64,000 nucleotides of DNA from Paraburkholderia azotifigens (GTDB taxonomy: Bacteria > Pseudomonadota > Gammaproteobacteria > Burkholderiales > Burkholderiaceae). This document shows positions 43,835 through 53,170 of this stretch, piece after piece. The notes under the pieces are model-generated. The model was not told where the DNA came from. It did not search any database and saw nothing but the letters and a program-made list of their open reading frames with translations. The position numbers and the translations under genes are program-made. The DNA lies in the NCBI RefSeq assembly GCF_007995085.1, contig NZ_VOQS01000003.1:1798001-1862000 (forward strand). Direction: 5' to 3'. How positions within the stretch are numbered: position 1 is the stretch's first letter; each line of letters begins with the position of its first letter.

Positions 43835-44427
43835 GCAACAACGCGATCGAACTGCTCAAAGGCACGGCCGGCGCCGCGCTGATTCTGCCTGACGAAGTGC
43901 TCGACGTCGTGATGTATTCGTGCACGTCGGCGTCCGTGATGATCGGCGACGCGCAGATCGACGCAGCCATTCGTGCGGCAAAACCGCAGGCTCATGTGGT
44001 CACGCCGACAGCCGCGGCCGTGACCGCGCTGTGCGCACTCGACGCGCGGCACATCAGCGTGCTGACGCCCTATACGGTCGAAACGAGCGATCCGATGGCC
44101 GACTACTTCACGGCGCAGGGCTTCGTGATCGACCGCTTCACATGCCTGGGCTTGAGCGACGACCGCGAGATGGCACGAATCTCGCACGACGATATCGTCG
44201 AGTTCGCGCGTGCCGCGATAGCCGACGAGTCCGACGCGCTTTTCATTTCGTGTACGGCCGTGAGGGCGGCCGCCGTCATCGCGCGAATCGGGGCGCTAAC
44301 GGGCAAGCCCGCAGTGAGCAGCAATCTGGCGACGGCGTGGATGTGTCTGCGCCTTTGCGGCGATAACAAAGCGAAGTCCGAACAGGGACGATTGATGACG
44401 CTGCCGTTGCCGTCGCGTGAAATTTGA
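43835..44427 (+). pseudogene. Asp/Glu racemase-superfamily gene, 5'-truncated (EutA/maleate isomerase-like)
   Basis: About 197 codons. DVVMYSCTSASVMIGD carries the first catalytic Cys region and DALFISCTAVRAAAVI the second; VVTPTAAAVTALCALDARHISVLTPY and KPAVSSNLATAW match the arylmalonate decarboxylase/maleate isomerase/ectoine-utilisation EutA family, about 240-260 residues. The first 40-50 residues and start are missing, lost at the joint with the alcohol dehydrogenase fragment. A chance start inside the dehydrogenase antisense strand could in principle give a protein, so expression is not excluded. Confidence 0.7.
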
Positions 44428-44520
44428 GCGCACGTGCAACGGCAAGCGACTACGACTATCTGTGATGTCGATGCCGTCGGGGGCGTTGTCGCATCGCTGG
44501 AGCTTCAGGAGGGAGGAACG

Positions 44521-45864
44521 ATGGGGTACGCACATTCACATACATGGGACCGCGCGACAGGGCAGCGCCAGTCAACCAGCCTGCTGCGCCGCGCGATCGC
44601 GGCATCGGCGCTCGGCAACGCCACGGAGTGGTTCGACTACGGAATCTACGCATACGGTCTGAGCTACATATCGGCGGCGCTGTTCCCTGGCAGCACGGCT
44701 CAGGCAACGCTATTCGCGCTCGCCACGTTTGCGATTTCATTTCTGATCCGTCCGCTGGGCGGCTTGTTCTGGGGCCCGCTCGGCGATCGTCTCGGCCGCA
44801 AGCAGGTGCTCGCGATGACGATCATCCTGATGTCGCTGGCAACGCTGCTGGTCGGACTCGTGCCGACTTACGCGCACATCGGCTGGTGGGCGCCGACGCT
44901 GTTGATCGTCCTGCGCATGATTCAGGGCTTTTCGACGGGCGGAGAATACGGCGGCGCGGCGACTTTCATGGCCGAATATGCGCCTGACCACAAGCGCGGT
45001 TTTTGCGGCAGCTTCCTCGAGTTCGCCACGCTCGCGGGCTTTTCGCTTGGCGCGTTGCTGATGCTCGGCTGTTCGGTCGTGCTCGGCAATACCGCGATGC
45101 ACGAATGGGGATGGCGGCTGCCGTTCCTGATCGCGGCGCCGCTCGGGTTGATCGGCTTCTATCTGCGCTCGAAGCTCGAGGACACGCCCGTCTTCGTCGA
45201 ACTGGAGCGCACGAGCCAGAACGAGAAGCCAGGCAGCGTCACGCTGACGGCGCTGATTGCCGGGTACTGGCGGCCCCTGGTGTTGCTTGGTGGACTCGTG
45301 GTGGCGCTGAACGTAGTGAACTACGTGCTGCTCGCGTACATGCCGACCTTCATGCAGAAGCAACTCGGCATGAGCGACAACATGTCGTTGCTGGTGCCGC
45401 TTATCGGCATGCTCACAATGATGGTGTTTCTGCCGTTCGCCGGGACATTTTCCGACCGGGTCGGCCGCAAGAGCGTCTGGTGGTTTTCGCTTGTCGGGCT
45501 TTTTGTCGCCGCTATTCCGATGTTCCTGCTGATGAAGCAGGGTCTGGTTGGCGCATTGATCGGCTTCTCGGTGCTGGGGCTTCTGTACGTGCCGCAGCTT
45601 GCCAGCATCTCGGCGATGTTCCCCGCGATGTTCCCGACGCACGTGCGATATGCGGGGATGGCGATCGCGTATAACGTGTCGACGTCGATCTTCGGCGGCA
45701 CGGCCCCGATGATCAACGAGTGGTTCATCGCACGCACCGGCAATGTGCTCGTGCCGGCGTACTACATGATGGGCGCGTGTGTGATCGGTGCGTTGGCGCT
45801 GATCTTCGTCACGGAGACGTCGGGCTGTTCGTTGCGCGGGCGCGGCATACCGGGGAAGGCATGA
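44521..45864 (+). CDS. MHS-family MFS permease (ProP/KgtP type)
   Basis: A 447-residue permease. ALGNATEWFDYGIYAYGLSY (about residues 30-49) is the MHS-family TM1 signature, motif A is GPLGDRLGRKQVL (about 84-96) and GFSTGGEYGGAATFMAEYAP (about 138-157) is the TM4-5 hallmark of this branch. Substrates include proline/betaine, 2-oxoglutarate, citrate and ectoine. AGGAGGG lies before the ATG. It follows the racemase fragment by about 90 bp. If that was an ectoine EutA, an ectoine or betaine uptake role would fit, but the link is weak. Confidence 0.9.
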   Translation: MGYAHSHTWDRATGQRQSTSLLRRAIAASALGNATEWFDYGIYAYGLSYISAALFPGSTAQATLFALATFAISFLIRPLGGLFWGPLGDRLGRKQVLAMTIILMSLATLLVGLVPTYAHIGWWAPTLLIVLRMIQGFSTGGEYGGAATFMAEYAPDHKRGFCGSFLEFATLAGFSLGALLMLGCSVVLGNTAMHEWGWRLPFLIAAPLGLIGFYLRSKLEDTPVFVELERTSQNEKPGSVTLTALIAGYWRPLVLLGGLVVALNVVNYVLLAYMPTFMQKQLGMSDNMSLLVPLIGMLTMMVFLPFAGTFSDRVGRKSVWWFSLVGLFVAAIPMFLLMKQGLVGALIGFSVLGLLYVPQLASISAMFPAMFPTHVRYAGMAIAYNVSTSIFGGTAPMINEWFIARTGNVLVPAYYMMGACVIGALALIFVTETSGCSLRGRGIPGKA

Positions 45865-45871
45865 GGCGTCG

Positions 45872-46078
45872 TTAGAGAGAGGGCGTCCATATCGGACGGA
45901 TGCCCTTGGCCGCGACTTCGATTTTCTTGCAGGGCTGAATCACCGTCGTCCAAATGGTCGCGACGCGGATACCAGCTCTTGAGGTCAATTTGCCCGCCGT
46001 TTGATCGACGACGGCAATGTGAAGTAGAACCACCCGAATGCGACTGCGGTCTCCCGACCGGGTACGGCGTTTGCTCAT
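45872..46078 (-). CDS. Small hypothetical ORF
   Basis: A 68-residue basic frame (starts MSKRRTRSGDRSRIRVV) with GGGGAAAGACAG before its ATG, divergent from the hybrid kinase gene. I recognise no domain. The good ribosome site is its only support. Confidence 0.25.
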   Translation of the reverse strand: MSKRRTRSGDRSRIRVVLLHIAVVDQTAGKLTSRAGIRVATIWTTVIQPCKKIEVAAKGIRPIWTPSL

Positions 46079-46127
46079 CTGTCTTTCCCCGGGCTTTCCC
46101 CGAGCTCTCCGACTTACAGTCGAGCAG

Positions 46128-48254
46128 ATGATGTCTGACATGAAGTGGCCAGCGAACGCGTTTGGCTGTGCAGGCTGGGAAGGCGACATGGCGCAGCGGA
46201 TTGCCGCGTTCGACTGGTCGCCGACCGCGCTCGGCCCGCGGGCGGGCTGGTCCAGGAGCCTCAACGCCGCCATCCAGAACATGCTGGCGTGCCCCGTTCC
46301 GCTTGTGATGCTGTGGGGCACGCCGGGCATCATGATCTACAACGACGCCTATGCCGGTTTTGCCGGCGGACGTCATCCGTATCTGCTGGGCAGGCCCGTC
46401 GAGGAGGGTTGGCCCGAGATTGCCGAGTTCAACCGGAATGTCGTCGATACCTGCCTGTCGGGCGCCACGCTTTCCTACAAGGACAAGCAACTCGCATTGC
46501 AACGCAGCGGCCAGCTTGAAGATGTCTGGATGGATCTTCACTACAGTCCTGTCGCGGAAGACGACGGACGTCCGGCCGGCGTGCTGGCAATCGTCTTCGA
46601 GACAACCGCCAAGGTACTCGCCGAGCATCAGAAGCAACGCGCCGAAATAGCGGCCCGCGAAGCAAACGAACGGCTGCAGCTCGCGCTCAGTTCCGGGCTG
46701 GTGCTCGGAACGTGGGTGTGGGAGATCGTCGGCGACCGGTTCACGGGCGACGAACGGTTCAGCAATACGTTCGGTGTGGATAGCGATCAGGGTGCCGGCG
46801 AGGCAGTCGAGCATATCTTGCGCAGCGTTCATCCCGACGACCGCCAACGAGTTCGCGATCAGTTGCATCGCACGTTCGGCAGCGACGGGCAATATCGCGC
46901 CGAATACCGTGTCCGCATGGCGGGCGGCGCATATCGCTGGGTGCTCGCCAGCGGTCGATGCGAATACGACGCGACGGGCCGTCCTCGTCGCTTGCCGGGC
47001 GTCGTCGTGGACATTCACGAGCGCAAGATCGCCGAAGAAGAACTGCTGAAGCTGACGCAGACATTGGAGCAGCGGGTCACACAGGCGGTCGCGGCTCGCG
47101 TCGAGGCCGAGGAGCGCTTGCGGCAGGTGCAAAAGCTGGAGGCGATCGGAGGATTGACGGGCGGTGTTGCACACGACTTCAATAACGTGCTGCAGATTAT
47201 CTCGGCGAATCTGCAACTGATTTCGATGGCCGTGCACGATCAGCCGGGCCTGGAGCGGCGCATCGATGTCGCCAGCCAGGCGGTGAGCCGGGGCGCGAGG
47301 CTCGCGGCGCAGCTGCTGGCATTTGCGCGCAGACAGCCGCTGTCTCCTTCAGTCGTGAACATGGCGACGCTGTTCCGGAGCAACTCGGATCTGCTTCGCA
47401 GGGCACTGCCCGAAACGATCGAACTCTCGATCGACGTTTCGGCTCAAGCGTGGAATCTGTTTGCGGACAAGAACCAGCTCGAGAACGCGCTGCTGAATCT
47501 CGTGATCAACTCGCGCGATGCAATCACTCGCGGCGGGATCATCCGGCTTCAGGTGTCCAACGTCGATTCGACCCAGGACGAGCGCGCGACCTCGCTGCGC
47601 CTGCCGCAAGGCGAATACGTGCGTATCTCTGTCGTGGACAACGGATCGGGGATGACGGAGGACGTGAAGGCGCGGGCGTTCGAACCTTTCTTTTCGACCA
47701 AGCGCGAGGGCCACGGGACAGGGCTCGGTCTTAGCATGGTGTTCGGCTTCATGTCGCAGAGCGCAGGCCATATCGATATCCAGACGCGCGAAGGCAAAGG
47801 CACGACTGTCTCGCTGTACTTTCCCCGTTGTCATGAAAGCGAGCGCGCCGAAGGGGCAACGCAAAGTGTGCGCGCGTCACGCGGCGGCGAAACCGTGCTT
47901 GTTGCCGAAGATGACACCGCAGTGCGGCTGGCTGCCGTCGACATGCTTGCCCAACTCGGCTACAAGGTGCTCTCGGCGCAGGACGGCGATGCCGCACTTT
48001 CCATGCTGCGCGGCGGCACGCATATCGACGTCCTGTTCACCGACGTCGTCATGCCGGGCACCATACGCAGCAGCGAACTGGCGCGCATTGCGGCCAGTCC
48101 GCCTCACAACGCGAAAGTCGTATTTGCGTCGGGCTACACGCGGGACATCATCGTTCATGAGGGGCGGCTGGACGAAGGTGTCGTGCTGCTCAGAAAGCCG
48201 TACAGGATGCACGATCTGGCGCAGACGATCCGGCGGGTTCTCGACGGGAATTGA
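46128..48254 (+). CDS. Hybrid sensor histidine kinase with PAS domains and C-terminal receiver
   Basis: A 708-residue soluble protein with no membrane segments. A PAS/GAF-like N-terminus (about residues 1-175), a PAS-PAC unit (about 185-310), a coiled linker, HisKA with GGVAHDFNNVLQIIS (H-box His near 347), HATPase with LENALLNLVINSRDAI, DNGSGM and GTGLGLSMVFGF, and a receiver (about 590-706) with AEDD, FTDVVMPG (phospho-Asp) and the Lys of LRKPY. The AHDFNN H-box marks the cytosolic HWE-unlike hybrid group common in soil bacteria. No response regulator or target is adjacent, so its output is unknown. The start MMSDMKW at 46128 is preferred. Confidence 0.88.
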   Translation: MMSDMKWPANAFGCAGWEGDMAQRIAAFDWSPTALGPRAGWSRSLNAAIQNMLACPVPLVMLWGTPGIMIYNDAYAGFAGGRHPYLLGRPVEEGWPEIAEFNRNVVDTCLSGATLSYKDKQLALQRSGQLEDVWMDLHYSPVAEDDGRPAGVLAIVFETTAKVLAEHQKQRAEIAAREANERLQLALSSGLVLGTWVWEIVGDRFTGDERFSNTFGVDSDQGAGEAVEHILRSVHPDDRQRVRDQLHRTFGSDGQYRAEYRVRMAGGAYRWVLASGRCEYDATGRPRRLPGVVVDIHERKIAEEELLKLTQTLEQRVTQAVAARVEAEERLRQVQKLEAIGGLTGGVAHDFNNVLQIISANLQLISMAVHDQPGLERRIDVASQAVSRGARLAAQLLAFARRQPLSPSVVNMATLFRSNSDLLRRALPETIELSIDVSAQAWNLFADKNQLENALLNLVINSRDAITRGGIIRLQVSNVDSTQDERATSLRLPQGEYVRISVVDNGSGMTEDVKARAFEPFFSTKREGHGTGLGLSMVFGFMSQSAGHIDIQTREGKGTTVSLYFPRCHESERAEGATQSVRASRGGETVLVAEDDTAVRLAAVDMLAQLGYKVLSAQDGDAALSMLRGGTHIDVLFTDVVMPGTIRSSELARIAASPPHNAKVVFASGYTRDIIVHEGRLDEGVVLLRKPYRMHDLAQTIRRVLDGN

Positions 48255-48401
48255 ACGATCGATGCAGCGCACGCCCTATGCCGTGCCTCTTTCTCCGGGA
48301 TCGGACAGTGCCTGCAACGCCCGCTCGAACGCCGCTGTGCCGCCCGTCGCCGCCTGCGTGATGAGTGCGCCCGGCAACCGAAAAGGGCTGGCGCAGACCG
48401 C

Positions 48402-49349
48402 TTAATTTGCCGCGTGCGGCCGACGCCTGAACGCGGTCGGGTCCATGCCATGCATCGCGTGGAAAGCCTGCGAGAAGTTGCTTCGACTCGAGAACCCGAC
48501 CATCTTCGCGACCCCTGCCACCGGAAGCGTGGTCGTCGCCAGCAACCCGGCTGCTTTTCGCAGCCGCACGAGCTTAAGCATGCTCATCGGCGGCTGCCCG
48601 AACGCCTTCATGAACTGCGCTGCAAAGGCCGAACGGCTCATGCCGGCGATATCGGCCAATCGCTCCACGGTCCATGGCGATGCCGGGCGTTCAAAGATCG
48701 CTTCGAGCGCCCCTGCGAGCCGCTTGTCGGCAAAGCCTGCCGCCCATGGAAGTTCGGCGCCTCCCGCATCGATCTGCCGCCGCATCACCATGATCAAACA
48801 CTGCTTGAGCAATGCCTCCACCAGCGCTCGGGAACCGAGCCCGGGCCGCGCGGATTCCGCCAGCAGCAAGACGAACTGATTCTTCAAGCCCGACGGCCCG
48901 TCGAACTGTGCGATCAGCGGCCGCCGCAGCGTGCTGAACGGATCCGTGCCGTGATTCGTATCGAGCTTCAATTCCCCGCATGCCGTGGCGATGCCGGCCG
49001 CGCCTTCACCTGCCTGGATTGTCGGCACCGTTTCGCGCGAAGGCCAATCGGTGAGGCGCCCATGGTTCGTTTCGTTGCTGGGCGACGGATGGCCGCTTTC
49101 TATCGCGTAGGCGGTGCCAGGCGGCAACAGCACGAAACTGTGCGAGTTCAGCGCGATGCGTTCGCCGCTTTGCATCACGAGTGCGCCGCTGCCTTCCATG
49201 CAGTAGTGAAGGCTTGCCGTTGCACAGGCGTCGAAGCGGGCGCTCCAGCCGTCGCGGATATCGCAGAGCGTGAAGTTCGCCACGCCGATGTCCAATGCGG
49301 CAAGAAAGCGTTCGAGGACGGGAAGCTCAAAGATAGCGCGACGAGTCAT
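48402..49349 (-). CDS. AraC-family regulator, cupin type
   Basis: A 315-residue regulator. The N-terminal cupin (about residues 1-150) includes SLHYCMEGSGALVM and SFVLLPPGTAYAIE. The C-terminal AraC domain (about 210-310) has TVERLADIAGMSRSAFAAQF and VAGVAKMVGFSSRSNFSQAFH. This is the layout of regulators that face an AhpD/carboxymuconolactone decarboxylase-like gene or a redox enzyme; here the AhpD-like gene is divergent with 85 bp between them, so it is the probable target. Confidence 0.88.
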   Translation of the reverse strand: MTRRAIFELPVLERFLAALDIGVANFTLCDIRDGWSARFDACATASLHYCMEGSGALVMQSGERIALNSHSFVLLPPGTAYAIESGHPSPSNETNHGRLTDWPSRETVPTIQAGEGAAGIATACGELKLDTNHGTDPFSTLRRPLIAQFDGPSGLKNQFVLLLAESARPGLGSRALVEALLKQCLIMVMRRQIDAGGAELPWAAGFADKRLAGALEAIFERPASPWTVERLADIAGMSRSAFAAQFMKAFGQPPMSMLKLVRLRKAAGLLATTTLPVAGVAKMVGFSSRSNFSQAFHAMHGMDPTAFRRRPHAAN

Positions 49350-49434
49350 GGACGAATTCGAACCAGATCGAGACCAAATGGAACAGACGGCTCTCTACTA
49401 TAAGCGTGCAGGCCATTGATTACAGGAGAATCCC

Positions 49435-49740
49435 ATGTTCGATATGAAGCATCTTAGCCGACTCAAGAAGCTGGACGAAAACGCACCGGAAGCAATGAAA
49501 AGTTTCTGGGCATTCGACAAGGCGGTGTTCGAAGAAGGCGCGTTGAGCGCGCAACAGAAGCAGCTTATTGCCGTCGCGGTCGCGTTGACCACGCAGTGCC
49601 CGTACTGCATTGAACTGCATACGAAAGCCGCGCGCGATGCAGGCGCCAACGAAGCGCAACTGTCGGAAGCTGCGCTCGTGGCGGCGGCCATCCGTGCGGG
49701 CGGCGCCATCACGCACGCTTCGCATCTGTTCCGCGGCTAG
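49435..49740 (+). CDS. AhpD/carboxymuconolactone decarboxylase-like protein
   Basis: A 101-residue protein covering the whole AhpD core. It has the redox pair in TTQCPYCIELHTKAARDAG (about residues 52-70; CPYC with the following His). Family members reduce peroxiredoxin or disulfides, or act as decarboxylases when the Cys pair is lost. Here the CxxC is intact, so a peroxidase role is likely. AGGAG precedes the ATG. It is divergent from a cupin AraC regulator. Confidence 0.88.
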   Translation: MFDMKHLSRLKKLDENAPEAMKSFWAFDKAVFEEGALSAQQKQLIAVAVALTTQCPYCIELHTKAARDAGANEAQLSEAALVAAAIRAGGAITHASHLFRG

Positions 49741-50101
49741 GCACGCTCGGGAGTCCGGTATGATCGGGCTCTCGAACCGGCATGCCTGAGCGCTGACTCA
49801 TGGCTGTTGCCGCCGACATGTCGTTTCCAGCGGAAGGTCGGTCCGACCTTCCACACTCTTCCGCCGCTGCGCCCCCGAAACCGACGGGCGCTAACCGCCC
49901 GTCATCGACTTCACCCCAATCGCCGATCTGTTCTCAGCCGAACATGCACCTTCGGCGCTTTGCACACGACGCGTAGCCTTGCGCAGCGATCAAGGGTTTT
50001 CCCTTATTTTGGCGCTTTATTGGATTGATATATTAAATCCACGGATACAAATATCCAGTCTTACATATAAATTTCAAACGGGTGCGACGATCCAGAACAT
50101 C
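49741..50101. promoter_or_regulatory. Intergenic region with three dyads before the GntR gene
   Basis: No gene is seen in these 361 bases. Three dyads stand out: a 21-bp palindrome at 49832-49852 (GGAAGGTCGG, T, CCGACCTTCC), an AT-rich dyad at 50022-50040 (GGATT...AATCC) and GGATACAAATATCC at 50043-50056. The last two lie 46-80 bp before the regulator start and may be its own operators. Confidence 0.5.
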
Positions 50102-50773
50102 ATGGAAGACAGCGTTCATTCATTTCGTGCCGGGTTTGCGGCCACTGCGGAAGAAGAGGCCTATGCGCATGTGCTGTATCGCATCCGCATGGGTACCTAC
50201 CGCGCCGGTGACCGGCTGATTCCCGAAGAGATCGCCGCTGAGATCGACACGAGCCGCATGCCGGTGCGCGAAGCATTCCGCAGACTCGCAAGCGAAGGAC
50301 TCGTTGTCATCCGGCCGAATCGCGGGGCGATCGTTCGCGGCCTCGATGCCGACGAAATGGAAGAGGTCTTCTGCATGCGCGGCGCGCTTGAAGGGCTCGC
50401 GGCGAAGATGGCGCTGCCCCGAATCACGCCGACGCATATCGCCGAACTCGCCCGGCTGCTGGAAGTCATGGAGAGCCACGAGCAGGACGCACACCAATGG
50501 GTCAGCGCGCACCGGAATTTCCACGAGTACCTGTGTCAGCTAAGCGGACGCAAACGCCTTGTCGCACAGATTGCCGGCCTTCACACCGTCGTCGAACCGC
50601 ACATGCGGCTGTGGTTGCAACTCGCGGACAAGCCGATGACTTCGCGCGACGACCATACGACCATCATCGATGCGATCAGTAGCGGCGATCCCGCTGCAGT
50701 CGAAACCGCCGTGCGGGAGCACATCGAAGCGACCGTGCCGGCGCTGCGTCAGTGGATGACGTCGAATCGCTAA
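50102..50773 (+). CDS. GntR-family regulator, FadR/FCD subgroup
   Basis: A 223-residue regulator. The winged HTH (about residues 15-78) has IPEEIAAEIDTSRMPVREAF (about 38-57) and the wing PNRGAIVRG. The FCD domain (about 88-215) keeps the metal-type His residues in HRNFHEYLCQLSG and the late DHTTIIDAI region. It is just upstream of the amino-acid importer and amine enzymes, so it probably represses them. MEDSVHS at 50102 is the start chosen; the longer open frame runs through the promoter dyads. Confidence 0.9.
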   Translation: MEDSVHSFRAGFAATAEEEAYAHVLYRIRMGTYRAGDRLIPEEIAAEIDTSRMPVREAFRRLASEGLVVIRPNRGAIVRGLDADEMEEVFCMRGALEGLAAKMALPRITPTHIAELARLLEVMESHEQDAHQWVSAHRNFHEYLCQLSGRKRLVAQIAGLHTVVEPHMRLWLQLADKPMTSRDDHTTIIDAISSGDPAAVETAVREHIEATVPALRQWMTSNR

Positions 50774-50891
50774 AAGCAAAAGCCATACAAAGATCCTGGG
50801 AGACACGTTTTTTGCATTAGTAGTACGAACATAAAGAGTGCGACGGACACACAAGGTTGCACGTGATGACATCAACCCATTGAGCCTCGAC

Positions 50892-51686
50892 ATGAAACGA
50901 CTCGTAAAGAATCTTCTGGGACTGGCCGTATGCATGCTTGCCTTGACTGCACATGCGAAGGAATGGAAAGACATCCGCATCGGCTATGAAGGCGCTTATC
51001 CGCCGTTCTCGTCGATTCAGCCGGACGGCAAACCGGTTGGTTTCGATATCGACGTGATCCATGCGCTGTGTGCGCAAATGCACGCGAACTGCACGCTGGT
51101 GCAGATCAACTGGGATGGCCTGATTCCCGCGTTGCAGGCCGAGAAGATCGACGCGATCGTCGCTTCCGTCGCAATCACGGCGGAGCGCAAACAGAAGGTC
51201 GACTTCACGGAAAAGTACTACAACTCGCCGCGCAGACTGATTGCATCGAAGACAAGTCCGATCAAGGACGCGACGCCTGCCGAACTGAAGGGCAAGCGCG
51301 TCGGCGTGCAGCGCGGCACGCTGGCCGACAAATACGCGAGCGCGTACTGGGCGCAAAGCGGCGTGCAGATCGTGCGCTATGCGACGCAGGACGAGGCGTA
51401 TATGGACCTTCGCTCCGGCCGTCTCGACGCCGGTTTGCAGGATGCGACAGCTGCCTATAGCGCGTTCCTCACCAAGCCGGAAGGTGCGAACTTCAAGTTC
51501 GTCGGGCAGCCGATTCTCGGCGCGACGCCGGAACAGAAGGCATTGCTCGGCGAAGGCTACGGCATTCCCGTGCGCAAGGGCGACGACGATCTGAAGCAGC
51601 AATTCAATCACGCCATTGAAGCGATCCGCGCAAACGGCACCTATCAGTCGATCGAGAAGAAGTACTTCGACTTCGACATCTACTGA
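50892..51686 (+). CDS. Polar amino-acid ABC transporter binding protein (HisJ/ArgT-like)
   Basis: A 264-residue protein with a signal peptide (MKRLVKNLLGLAVCMLALTAHA) and a family-3 binding fold. Ligand loop residues appear in RIGYEGAYPPFSSIQPDGKP (about residues 29-48) and GFDIDVIHALCAQ (about 50-62); VQINWDGLIPALQAEKID (about 72-89) and RVGVQRGTLADKY (about 139-151) complete the pattern of lysine/arginine/ornithine or octopine binders. It starts 118 bp after the GntR regulator and opens a long operon. Substrate is probably a basic amino acid, opine or polyamine-like amine. Confidence 0.9.
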   Translation: MKRLVKNLLGLAVCMLALTAHAKEWKDIRIGYEGAYPPFSSIQPDGKPVGFDIDVIHALCAQMHANCTLVQINWDGLIPALQAEKIDAIVASVAITAERKQKVDFTEKYYNSPRRLIASKTSPIKDATPAELKGKRVGVQRGTLADKYASAYWAQSGVQIVRYATQDEAYMDLRSGRLDAGLQDATAAYSAFLTKPEGANFKFVGQPILGATPEQKALLGEGYGIPVRKGDDDLKQQFNHAIEAIRANGTYQSIEKKYFDFDIY

Positions 51687-51739
51687 TATCGCCGGCGGGC
51701 TGCATCGCGGGTTCCCATCACGCAATCACAGGCGGAATC

Positions 51740-52438
51740 ATGCTCGAACTTCAGCGGTATTTCCCCGCGCTTTTGCAGGGTGCCGGGATTACGCTCATCC
51801 TCGCTGTTTCGTCGGTGGTGCTCGCGGTGTGCCTCGGCATGGTCGGTGCGGTGGCGAAGCTCTACGGGTCGCGGGCCGTCGTGTCGATGGCTTCTGCCTA
51901 CACCACGCTTATCCGCGGCGTACCCGAGTTCGTCATGATGCTGCTCGTGTTTTACGGCGGGCAACTGATCCTCAATCAGATCGCCTCGATAATCGGATTT
52001 CATGCACCGGATGTCGACGCCTTCGTCGCAGCCGTGCTGACCATCGGCTTCATATTCGGCGCGTATTACACCGAGACCTTTCGCGGCGCGATTCTGAGCG
52101 TGCCGCGCGGGCAGATGGAAGCGGCGCGCGCGTACGGTTTTTCCGGCTGGCTCGCGTTCCGGCGCATTCTTTTTCCGCAGATGATGCGTCTCGCGCTGCC
52201 TGCTGCCGTCAACAACTGGCTCGTGCTGCTGAAGGCGACCGCGATCGCCTCGCTGATCGGTCTGCACGATGTGATGTTCATCGCCGATCAGGCGGGCCGC
52301 ACGACGCAGGCGCCCATGACTTTCTATCTGGCCGCTTGCGCCGTCTATCTCGTGGTCACATCGGGCTCGACGGCCTGTCTGGCGAGAGCACGCACGTATC
52401 TTCAAAGAGGCGTTCGCGAAGGGAGCCTGCACCGATGA
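51740..52438 (+). CDS. Amino-acid ABC transporter permease (HisQ-like)
   Basis: A 232-residue permease with five segments. YTTLIRGVPEFVMMLLVFYGG (about residues 53-73), the EAA loop MEAARAYGFSGWLAFRRILFPQ (about 126-147) and the late QAPMTFYLAACAVYL match HisQ/OccQ proteins. Its stop overlaps the next permease start as ATGA. It forms a heterodimer with the following HisM-like protein. Confidence 0.9.
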   Translation: MLELQRYFPALLQGAGITLILAVSSVVLAVCLGMVGAVAKLYGSRAVVSMASAYTTLIRGVPEFVMMLLVFYGGQLILNQIASIIGFHAPDVDAFVAAVLTIGFIFGAYYTETFRGAILSVPRGQMEAARAYGFSGWLAFRRILFPQMMRLALPAAVNNWLVLLKATAIASLIGLHDVMFIADQAGRTTQAPMTFYLAACAVYLVVTSGSTACLARARTYLQRGVREGSLHR

Positions 52439-53160
52439 CATACGAACAGTTCGGCCAACTGTTTTCTTCTTATGCGAGCGGACTTTGGGTGACGGTGCAG
52501 CTGACGGTTCTCTCCCTGTCGCTAGGATTGTTGATCGCCATTCCGCTGGCAGTACTGCGCGTGTCGCCGAGGCGTGTCGCAAGCGGGCCCGTCGCGCTCT
52601 ACACATGGTTCATGCGCGGAACGCCGCTGCTCGCGCAACTGATGATCGTCTACTACGGCTTCGGCCAGTTCCAGTGGATGCAGGACGCCTGGCAGCGCGG
52701 TAATCCCGTTCTGTCGCTGTTGCGTGATCCGTACTGGTGCGCGCTGATTGCATTGACGGCAAACACCTGCGCCTACACGACGGAGATTCTGGCGGGAGCG
52801 CTGCGTGCGACGCCGTATGGCGAGATCGAGGCGGCGCAGGCGTACGGCATGAGCCGGATGATGGCCTGGCGAAGAATCCTGTTGCCCTCGGCGCTGCGCC
52901 GGTTCATACCCGCATATAGCAACGAAGTGATCCTGATGCTGCACGGAACGTCGATTGTGAGCGCCATCACGATCGTCGATCTGACGGGTGTCGCGCGCGA
53001 TTTCTACGCGAACTATTACGCGCCGTTCGAGGCGTTCATCTCGGTCGGAACCGTGTATTTCGGGCTGACGACCATCATCACGTTCCTGGTCCGGCTCACC
53101 GAACGCAGGTATCTGGTTTATCTGCGTCCCCAGAACTTTGCGAATCTCGCTAAAGGCTAA
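52435..53160 (+). CDS. Amino-acid ABC transporter permease (HisM-like)
   Basis: A 241-residue permease. [20 protein letters not shown] (about residues 56-75) and the EAA loop [20 protein letters not shown] (about 129-148) are the family marks; [16 protein letters not shown] (about 168-183) matches HisM/OccM. It begins within the previous stop (ATGA overlap), so the two permeases are made in equal amounts. Confidence 0.9.
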   Translation: MTYEQFGQLFSSYASGLWVTVQLTVLSLSLGLLIAIPLAVLRVSPRRVASGPVALYTWFMRGTPLLAQLMIVYYGFGQFQWMQDAWQRGNPVLSLLRDPYWCALIALTANTCAYTTEILAGALRATPYGEIEAAQAYGMSRMMAWRRILLPSALRRFIPAYSNEVILMLHGTSIVSAITIVDLTGVARDFYANYYAPFEAFISVGTVYFGLTTIITFLVRLTERRYLVYLRPQNFANLAKG

Positions 53161-53170
53161 AACACGTCAT

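Noticed and set aside
51616..53160. A 514-codon plus-strand frame starting before the HisQ-like permease
   Set aside because: Only its last 241 codons are a real gene (HisM-like, start 52435); the rest reads the HisQ gene out of frame.
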